From: an uncultured Flavobacterium sp.
Lineage (GTDB): Bacteria; Bacteroidota; Bacteroidia; Flavobacteriales; Flavobacteriaceae
Length of the DNA: 5,760 nt
Direction of reading: 5' to 3'
Assembly: GCA_946886675.1 (NCBI GenBank)
Contig: CAMPIZ010000125.1
Coordinates: 1 to 5,760 of the forward strand
The notes beneath the pieces are model-generated. The model did no database searches and was not told the origin of the DNA. It saw only the letters and a list, made by a program, of their open reading frames with translations. The position numbers were made by a program, and so were the translations under genes. Of this stretch, positions 1-4,840 are shown piece after piece (the stretch's first letter is position 1; each line of letters opens with the position of its first letter).

Positions 1-18
1 GTTATAAACCTTCTTACC

Positions 19-32
19 AAATTTATAAATTT
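19..32. promoter_or_regulatory. 14-bp perfect palindrome just upstream of the phosphatase gene
   Basis: AAATTTATAAATTT reads the same on both strands and ends two bases before the ATG at 35. It could be an operator or part of the start-site region. It is made only of A and T in AT-rich DNA, so chance is a serious alternative. No full TAnnTTTG promoter element is visible in the 34 bases before the gene. The promoter may lie left of the window, or the gene may be co-transcribed with one further left. Confidence 0.3.
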
Positions 33-34
33 TC

Positions 35-1003
35 ATGAAGCCAATTTTAAAGTTATACCGTGGATATGCCAATGAGGCAGAACTAATAGTTTTTGGACAC
101 GTGTTTAGGCCAGATAAAGCAAATAGCTATGAGTTTGAAAAAAAACGCTTTAAAAATGCCAAATCTATAATTCGCATGTTCAGGATAAAAACTATACCAA
201 ATACAGATGTTTACCTGGAACATAATGGAAGAAAAATACAGACTAAAGCACTTGACGACGGCTATTTTAAATTTTGCATACCGTTAAAAGAAGAGCTGGG
301 CTATGGCTGGACCGATTATTATGTAAGCACATATTATAATGGCGAAGAAATAAAAGAAAAAGGCACTTATATAAGGCCATATGAAGGTAATCTGGGCTTT
401 ATATCAGATATTGATGACACCTTTCTGGTATCACACACCCGTAATTTTTTTAAAAAACTCTATATTCTTTTGTGGAAGAATATTAATGACCGAAAGATAT
501 TTGAAGGTGTAGTGCCGCATTATCAGGCTTTAAGTACTGCGGGGCGAAATAAAAAAGATGAAAAAAATGCTTTTTTTTATGTTTCCAGCAGCGAGTGGAA
601 TCTTTACAAGTTTATTGTACGATTTACAGAAATCCATGAATTGCCACGTGCTGTACTATTACTAAAGGACATAAAAACCAGCCTTATGGATTTTTTGGTT
701 ACAGGGCGTGGAAACCACAATCATAAGTTTGATAAAATTAAACATATACTGGAGTTTTACCCACATTTACAGTATACTCTATTGGGCGATGATTCGCAGC
801 ATGATCCATACCTTTATGAGGATATCTGCAAAATATTTCCCGTTACCGTAAAGGCTGTTTACATAAGGCAGACAGGATCTTCAAAAAAGGCAAAAGCCGT
901 AAAGGCACTCAAAAATATCGAGTCATTTGGAGTTGAAATTTGTTACTTTAAGGACAGTCATGAAGCAATTGAACACTCAAAAAGAATAGGGCTCATTCAG
1001 TAA
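35..1003 (+). CDS. App1/DUF2183-family phosphatase (probable phosphatidate phosphatase)
   Basis: This is a 322-residue protein of the App1 catalytic family (DUF2183, LNS2-like, HAD superfamily). Yeast App1 is a Mg2+-dependent phosphatidate phosphatase; bacterial members are largely uncharacterised, so the lipid substrate is inferred. Residues 1-115 look like the beta-rich N-terminal domain usual in this family. HAD motif I is DIDDT at 125-129, with D125 the expected nucleophile and D127 the general acid. Motif II is the YVSSS stretch at 182-186. A motif III lysine is likely K231 or K234, and motif IV is GDDSQHDP at 251-258, with D252, D253 and D257. All catalytic elements are therefore present. 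No signal peptide or membrane segment is seen, so it is probably cytoplasmic. The ATG start is firm because an in-frame TAA sits at 26-28. The lipoprotein gene follows on the same strand after about 75 bases, with no strong terminator between them. Confidence 0.9.
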   Translation: MKPILKLYRGYANEAELIVFGHVFRPDKANSYEFEKKRFKNAKSIIRMFRIKTIPNTDVYLEHNGRKIQTKALDDGYFKFCIPLKEELGYGWTDYYVSTYYNGEEIKEKGTYIRPYEGNLGFISDIDDTFLVSHTRNFFKKLYILLWKNINDRKIFEGVVPHYQALSTAGRNKKDEKNAFFYVSSSEWNLYKFIVRFTEIHELPRAVLLLKDIKTSLMDFLVTGRGNHNHKFDKIKHILEFYPHLQYTLLGDDSQHDPYLYEDICKIFPVTVKAVYIRQTGSSKKAKAVKALKNIESFGVEICYFKDSHEAIEHSKRIGLIQ

Positions 1004-1006
1004 ATT

Positions 1007-1014
1007 TATATTTG
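1007..1014 (+). promoter_or_regulatory. Candidate Bacteroidota -7 promoter element for the lipoprotein gene
   Basis: TATATTTG matches the Bacteroidota -7 consensus TAnnTTTG exactly and lies directly after the phosphatase stop codon. Transcription would begin near 1020, giving a leader of about 60 nt before the ATG at 1080. No TTG (-33 element) is found at the usual 17-23 nt spacing, so the call rests on the -7 box alone. It would let the lipoprotein be expressed independently of the phosphatase. Confidence 0.35.
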
Positions 1015-1016
1015 TT

Positions 1017-1045
1017 TTAAGTCTTTTTATGAGTAAAAAACTTAA
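1017..1045 (+). other. Weak AT-rich hairpin between phosphatase and lipoprotein genes
   Basis: TTAAGT at 1017-1022 pairs with ACTTAA at 1040-1045, and TTTTT at 1024-1028 pairs with AAAAA at 1035-1039. One base (C1023) is bulged and the loop is six bases. The stem is nearly all A-U and is not followed by a U run, so it is a poor terminator. It falls at the start of the predicted lipoprotein leader and may be a chance fold. Confidence 0.2.
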
Positions 1046-1079
1046 CTTTATACTTTAACCTTTCTAAACCTAAGTGATT

Positions 1080-1367
1080 ATGAAAAGATTAATGATTACC
1101 GCAGGAGTAGCAGCAATGCTGTTTTTAGGATCCTGCAAAGACAAAAAAGAAGAAACACCACCTACACCACCACCAGTGGAAGATCCGGCACCACCGGCTA
1201 CCCCTAGCCCTACAACCAGCGCTCCTGTTGAAGAGGAAGAACCGGATGGAACTTCAATCAGCATCAATAAGGATGGTGTAAATTATGAAAACAAAGACGG
1301 TGATAACGAAAGTAAAGTTAAAGTTTCAGAAAACGGTTCAGCCGTAGAAATAAAAACTAAAGACTAA
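1080..1367 (+). CDS. Small proline-rich lipoprotein of unknown function
   Basis: This is a 95-residue predicted lipoprotein. A short lysine/arginine-led hydrophobic signal (residues 1-18) ends in a lipobox, L16-G17-S18-C19, so C19 should be lipidated after signal peptidase II cleavage. The mature N-terminus CKDKKEE is charged and loosely resembles the lysine/acidic lipoprotein export signals that direct some Bacteroidota lipoproteins to the cell surface; this is only suggestive. Residues about 26-49 are a proline-, threonine- and serine-rich tether, followed by an acidic EEEE patch at 51-54. The last 40 residues have alternating polar and beta-prone stretches with DG turns (65-66 and 73-74) and could form a small beta sheet. 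I do not recognise a functional family. I prefer the ATG at 1080 over an in-frame GTG at 1074 because it gives a canonical MKRL signal start. A strong terminator begins seven bases after the stop. Confidence 0.85.
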   Translation: MKRLMITAGVAAMLFLGSCKDKKEETPPTPPPVEDPAPPATPSPTTSAPVEEEEPDGTSISINKDGVNYENKDGDNESKVKVSENGSAVEIKTKD

Positions 1368-1373
1368 AAAATG

Positions 1374-1399
1374 AAGCCCGCTTAAAGCGGGCTTTTTTT
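1374..1399. terminator. Bidirectional intrinsic terminator shared by convergent genes
   Basis: An 8-bp GC-rich stem pairs 1374-1381 (AAGCCCGC) with 1387-1394 (GCGGGCTT) around the loop TTAAA. On the + strand it is followed by an uninterrupted T run (1393-1399), which terminates the lipoprotein transcript. On the - strand the stem is followed by CA and then six Ts (1371-1366), giving a weaker tail for the ABC-F transcript. The stop codon of the ABC-F gene (1398-1400) lies inside the + strand T run. Confidence 0.9.
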
Positions 1400-3305
1400 A
1401 TGATTTCTCAATGTCTTCATGTACAACCTCCCATTCCCCCATCAATATATCCAACTCTTTTTTCTTGTTTTCATAAGCCGCAAAAAAAGCAGCATCTGCC
1501 ATTAACTTTTCGTAATCAGTTTCCAGACGTTTATCATCTTTCCGGATGTCATTTTCAAGCTGCTGAATCTGGCCTTCTATTTTGCTGAGTTTATTTTGTA
1601 AAGCCTTATTCTTTTTTTGATCCTGATAAGAAACCTGCTTATTCTCTTTAGGAACCTCCTTTGCTACAACGTCTCTTTTCTCAACCTCCCTCATGTTCTG
1701 CAGGTTTCGCTGCTCAAGATAAAAGTTTATGTCTCCAAGATATTCTTTTATTTTCTGGTCTTTAAATTCATAAACTGTGTTAGCCATACCCTGCAGGAAA
1801 TCCCTATCGTGGGATACCAATAGTAAAGTACCTTCAAATTTTTGCAGAGCAGCCTTTAAAACATTTTTAGACTTAATATCAAGGTGATTGGTAGGCTCAT
1901 CCATTACAAGCACATTAATGGGCTGCAAAAGCATTTTACAAAGCGCCAAGCGGTTTCTTTCTCCACCAGAGAGCACTTTAACCTTTTTATCTACATCATC
2001 CCCTCTAAACAGAAATGCGCCCAGCATATCTCTTACCTTGGAGCGATTAGTATCATTGGCAGCATTCTCCATAGTTTCCAATAATGTTATCTCTCCATCA
2101 AGATACTCTGCCTGATTCTGCGCAAAATAGCCAAGCTGTACGTTATGGCCTAGTTTAATAGTGCCGTTATAATCTATATCCTTTGTAATGGCCTTTATAA
2201 GCGTAGATTTACCCTGACCGTTCTGACCCACAAAAGCAATTTTACTGCCCCTTTCAATTAATAGGTCAATATCTTTAAGAATGGTTTTCTCACCATACTT
2301 TTTAGTAACATTTTCTGCTTCTACCACTACCCTACCTGGTGTTACAGAAACGGGAAAAGATATGTTCATTACTGAGTTATCATCTTCATCTACTTCTATA
2401 CGGTCAATTTTATCAAGTTTTTTGATTAGGGATTGTGCCATAGATGCCTTCGAGGCTTTTGCCCTGAATTTTTCAATCAGCTTCTCTGTTTGTTCTATTT
2501 TCTTTTCCTGATTTTTTTGTGTAGCCAGCTGCTTCTCCCTTATTTCTCCTCTTAATTCAAGATACTGAGTGTAAGGTTTATTAAAGTCATATATTTTTCC
2601 CAGAGAAATTTCAATGGTCCTGTTGGTCACATTATCAAGAAACATTTTATCGTGCGATACTATTATCACTACCCCCGGATAATTCTTTAAAAATCCTTCA
2701 AGCCATATAATACTCTCTATATCCAGGTGGTTTGTAGGCTCATCCAGAAGCAACACATCATTATTTTGAAGTAAAAGCTTGGCAAGTTCAATACGCATGC
2801 GCCACCCGCCTGAAAAAGTATCTGTGGGCCTGTCAAATTCTTCTCTCTTAAAACCAAGACCTAAAAGTATTTTTTCGGTATTGCCTATATAGTCGTATCC
2901 TCCTAATATTTCAAAATGATGCGTATAATCGCTAAGGTCTTCTATAAGCTTAGAGTACGACTCGCTTTCATAATCCGTACGTGTGGCGAGTTGATGGTTT
3001 ATTTCATCAATCTTAAATTCAGCGCGTTTAATATCTTCAAAAGCCTGATAAGCCTCCTCCAGAACAGTACGTCCCTTTACAAAATCGATATCCTGTTTAA
3101 GAAAACCTATTTTTACTTCTTTCTCTGTAGCGATAACCCCTGAATCAGGAGCAACCTCGCCCGAAAGTATTTTAAGCATTGTTGACTTTCCGGCTCCGTT
3201 CTTGCCTACCAGACCTACCCTGTCTCCGGCTCCAAGCCTGAAGGTTACTTCCTCAAACAAATATGTACCACCAAAGGAAACCGATAAATTATGAATATTG
3301 AGCAT
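1398..3305 (-). CDS. ABC-F family ATPase (YheS-like), ribosome-associated
   Basis: This 635-residue protein has two ABC ATPase domains and no membrane segments, which is the ABC-F plan. ABC-F proteins act on the ribosome near the tRNA exit site and modulate translation, and some confer antibiotic resistance. Domain 1 has Walker A GKNGAGKST (34-42), signature FSGGW (164-168), Walker B LLLDE (185-189) and switch His H218. Domain 2 has GQNGQGKST (360-368), LSGGE (445-449), LVMDE (466-470) and H499. Both catalytic glutamates (E189, E470) are intact. The interdomain linker (about 250-320) carries the charged FRAKASKA segment (280-287) expected to contact P-site tRNA. A lysine- and glutamate-rich coiled coil occupies about 561-630. 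Length and motif wording resemble E. coli YheS (about 637 residues). It could also be a Bacteroidota-specific subfamily, and nothing here shows resistance. The ATG at 3305 puts the first beta strand right at the N-terminus, as usual. Confidence 0.95.
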   Translation of the reverse strand: MLNIHNLSVSFGGTYLFEEVTFRLGAGDRVGLVGKNGAGKSTMLKILSGEVAPDSGVIATEKEVKIGFLKQDIDFVKGRTVLEEAYQAFEDIKRAEFKIDEINHQLATRTDYESESYSKLIEDLSDYTHHFEILGGYDYIGNTEKILLGLGFKREEFDRPTDTFSGGWRMRIELAKLLLQNNDVLLLDEPTNHLDIESIIWLEGFLKNYPGVVIIVSHDKMFLDNVTNRTIEISLGKIYDFNKPYTQYLELRGEIREKQLATQKNQEKKIEQTEKLIEKFRAKASKASMAQSLIKKLDKIDRIEVDEDDNSVMNISFPVSVTPGRVVVEAENVTKKYGEKTILKDIDLLIERGSKIAFVGQNGQGKSTLIKAITKDIDYNGTIKLGHNVQLGYFAQNQAEYLDGEITLLETMENAANDTNRSKVRDMLGAFLFRGDDVDKKVKVLSGGERNRLALCKMLLQPINVLVMDEPTNHLDIKSKNVLKAALQKFEGTLLLVSHDRDFLQGMANTVYEFKDQKIKEYLGDINFYLEQRNLQNMREVEKRDVVAKEVPKENKQVSYQDQKKNKALQNKLSKIEGQIQQLENDIRKDDKRLETDYEKLMADAAFFAAYENKKKELDILMGEWEVVHEDIEKS

Positions 3306-3325
3306 TACTCTGTTTTTATTAATTG

Positions 3326-3333
3326 TAAATTTG
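3326..3333 (+). promoter_or_regulatory. Candidate -7 promoter element for the DUF983 gene
   Basis: TAAATTTG matches the Bacteroidota -7 consensus TAnnTTTG exactly, 20 bases before the DUF983 ATG. It would give a leader of roughly 12-16 nt. The nearest upstream TTG (3298-3300) is 25 nt away, slightly beyond the usual 17-23, so the -33 box is doubtful. The element overlaps the left arm of the inverted repeat at 3327-3346. Confidence 0.45.
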
Positions 3334-3346
3334 TGTAATCAAATTT
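3327..3346. promoter_or_regulatory. Operator-like inverted repeat between divergent genes
   Basis: AAATTTG (3327-3333) and CAAATTT (3340-3346) form a perfect 7-bp dyad around the 6-base spacer TGTAAT. It sits in the 48-bp gap between the divergent ABC-F and DUF983 genes and overlaps the predicted DUF983 -7 element. Read on the - strand, the right arm gives AAAATTTG (3347-3340), one mismatch from TAnnTTTG and facing the ABC-F gene. The dyad may be a regulator site or simply two opposed promoter boxes. The spacing suits a dimeric DNA-binding protein, but no regulator is encoded nearby. Confidence 0.35.
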
Positions 3347-3353
3347 TTTGCAA

Positions 3354-3746
3354 ATGTTAAAAAAAGGATCGAAACTATATAGCATTTTAACAGGAACCTG
3401 TCCCAGATGCCAGGAAGAAAGCATGTATATAGATAAAAATCCCTATAATCTTTCCAAGGTTTACAAAATGCATGAAAAATGCAGCCACTGCGGACTGCGT
3501 TATAAAATTGAGCCGTCTTTCTTTTATGGCGCCATGTATGTAAGTTATGCAGTAGGAGTTGCATTTAGCATTGCAGCTTTTATAATCAGTTTTGTTATTT
3601 TTGAAACCAGCCTCAAAACATCTTTTTTTGTAATTATTGCTACACTGATTTTATTAATGCCTGTTACTATGAGACTATCGCGCAATATCTGGATTAACTT
3701 TTTTGTGCGTTACAGAAAGAACTGGAAAGATTACACTAACGAATAA
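3354..3746 (+). CDS. DUF983 family membrane protein with two CxxC motifs
   Basis: This is a 130-residue protein of the DUF983 family (COG5349), whose function is not established. The N-terminal part is cytoplasmic-looking and carries two cysteine pairs, CPRC (16-19) and CSHC (43-46), probably a zinc-ribbon-like metal site. The family-typical EPSFFYGAMYVSY segment (53-65) leads into a first membrane helix (about 60-83). A second helix covers about 88-105, followed by a basic C-terminal tail. I chose the ATG at 3354; an in-frame TTG at 3348 would add only two residues. The gene is divergent from the ABC-F gene and probably has its own promoter. Its last 11 bases overlap the end of the oppositely oriented oxidoreductase gene, and no terminator is visible between them. 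Confidence 0.9.
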   Translation: MLKKGSKLYSILTGTCPRCQEESMYIDKNPYNLSKVYKMHEKCSHCGLRYKIEPSFFYGAMYVSYAVGVAFSIAAFIISFVIFETSLKTSFFVIIATLILLMPVTMRLSRNIWINFFVRYRKNWKDYTNE

Positions 3747-4776
3747 ACCTTCTTAAGTCTACAGCTTTATCTATAGCACTGCCGTTCTCAATCGATTCAA
3801 ACAGTGCATTTGCCATAGGTGGGCCCAACATTATACCCCTGGTTCCTAAACCATTTAATAAATGAACATTATTATAATCCGGATGTGTACCTATTAAAGC
3901 TTTACGATCTTTAACTGTTGGCCTGATACCCGCAAAATGATCTATTATTTCATATTTACATGATATGATCTCTTCAAGTTTTGTAATTAGTTCCTGTTTA
4001 GCAGCATCAGTTGGCACAGATGTTTTATCATCCCATTCATAAGTAGCCCCTACTTTATACAAATCATCACCCATAGGCAGAATGAATATTCCCGAATTAA
4101 CTGCCGCATCCAGTTTAAGTGCCGGAGCCTTAATTAATAATAATTCCCCTTTTGTTCCGCCAAGCGGTAAATGTTTAAAGAAATGATTTTGATGCAATCC
4201 AAAACCTTCCGCAAATAAAATATGTCTTGCTTCCGTCCCTTTATAAGCAACAGAGTTTTTATTAACAACCAAATCTTCATGAATAAAGGAGTCATTAATA
4301 AGATTTCCTTTTTCAGCAAGATATTCATGATAAGCTTTCAAAAAAGTAACAGTATCTACATAGCCGGTTCCTAATACTTCACCAAAGCCAAAAGGGGCAT
4401 CTAAACTATCATACTTATTCCTAACAATTTTTGTCGACAGAAAAGGTATAAAAGCCGGTTTATCCATAGCTTCAAACCAGTTATTCTGTTCCTCTACAGA
4501 AGCAAACTTCCTTAATACAGGGAGCTGATGATCAAACTTTATATTCAGTCTTTCTTCAATACGCTTATAAAACGGACGTATATACTCCATATGCTCAGCA
4601 GCATTTAAAGGAAGGCTCATACGTTTAAGGATTACAGGATTATATAATCCGGCTGCTACCCTGGTAGATTGCTGAGAAGTATCATTAAAGACAACAAAAC
4701 TCTTATTATTTAAAAATGCTGTCTCAGCAAAACTTATACCGGCTATACCGGCACCAACAATTATATAATCTTTCAT
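3736..4776 (-). CDS. FAD-dependent oxidoreductase of the DAO family
   Basis: This 346-residue protein is a D-amino-acid-oxidase-type flavoprotein (DAO fold, COG0665-like). The N-terminal beta strand and GAGIAG motif (8-13, GxGxxG) bind the FAD dinucleotide, and D32 after the second strand probably contacts the ribose. AAGLYNP (41-47) fits the family's second FAD-contact region. The C-terminal part has AGIRPTVKDRKALIG (282-296) and NGLGTRGIMLGP (308-319), which resemble the FAD-closing motifs of MnmC C-terminal, ThiO and DadA-type enzymes. The substrate cannot be assigned; amine or amino acid oxidation is inferred from the fold. No signal peptide is seen, so it should be cytoplasmic. The ATG at 4776 is secure because the FAD motif begins within ten residues. 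The gldN terminator lies just upstream, so the gene needs readthrough or its own promoter. The stop is TAG. Confidence 0.9.
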   Translation of the reverse strand: MKDYIIVGAGIAGISFAETAFLNNKSFVVFNDTSQQSTRVAAGLYNPVILKRMSLPLNAAEHMEYIRPFYKRIEERLNIKFDHQLPVLRKFASVEEQNNWFEAMDKPAFIPFLSTKIVRNKYDSLDAPFGFGEVLGTGYVDTVTFLKAYHEYLAEKGNLINDSFIHEDLVVNKNSVAYKGTEARHILFAEGFGLHQNHFFKHLPLGGTKGELLLIKAPALKLDAAVNSGIFILPMGDDLYKVGATYEWDDKTSVPTDAAKQELITKLEEIISCKYEIIDHFAGIRPTVKDRKALIGTHPDYNNVHLLNGLGTRGIMLGPPMANALFESIENGSAIDKAVDLRRFIR

Positions 4777-4780
4777 AGGG

Positions 4781-4818
4781 CAAAAATAAAAAACTCCTAC
4801 TTCAAAAAGTAGGAGTTT
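4781..4818 (-). terminator. Intrinsic terminator after gldN
   Basis: A perfect 10-bp stem joins 4809-4818 (GTAGGAGTTT on the + strand) with 4791-4800 (AAACTCCTAC) around an 8-base loop. Read on the - strand the stem is followed by a T-rich tail (4793-4782, nearly all T). It begins 22 bases after the gldN stop and ends a few bases before the oxidoreductase ATG. On the + strand the stem is followed by AATATATT rather than a T run, so it should act mainly on the gldN transcript. Confidence 0.85.
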
Positions 4819-4840
4819 AATATATTATAAGAGTTACATT

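Noticed and set aside
551..578. Clustered homopolymer runs (A6, A7, T8) in the phosphatase gene, possible phase variation or slippage
   Set aside because: The frame is intact with all motifs on both sides, and such runs are common in AT-rich flavobacterial DNA.
1070..1267. Open frame on the - strand opposite the lipoprotein gene
   Set aside because: Its glycine, serine and valine richness is the mirror of the proline-rich tether of the real gene. The + strand frame has a lipobox, a promoter-like box and a terminator.
1400..3143. Several short + strand open frames inside the ABC-F gene
   Set aside because: They are antisense shadows of a full-length gene with all motifs, have no promoter or family resemblance, and have low-complexity translations.
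3359..3365. A7 run at the start of the DUF983 gene as a slippage site
   Set aside because: It simply encodes the lysines after the start. There is no alternative frame of interest and no stimulatory structure.
3319..3564. 81-codon - strand frame overlapping the DUF983 gene
   Set aside because: It is antisense to the recognisable DUF983 protein, and its translation has no recognisable domain.
4134..4328. 64-codon - strand frame within the oxidoreductase gene
   Set aside because: It is an out-of-frame reading of a well-supported flavoprotein on the same strand.
4781..4788. TATTTTTG as the promoter of the oxidoreductase gene
   Set aside because: The box is an exact match but is part of the terminator T-tail. 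The nearest TTG is only 14 nt upstream and the start site would fall at or inside the ATG. I left it as an observation, not a feature.
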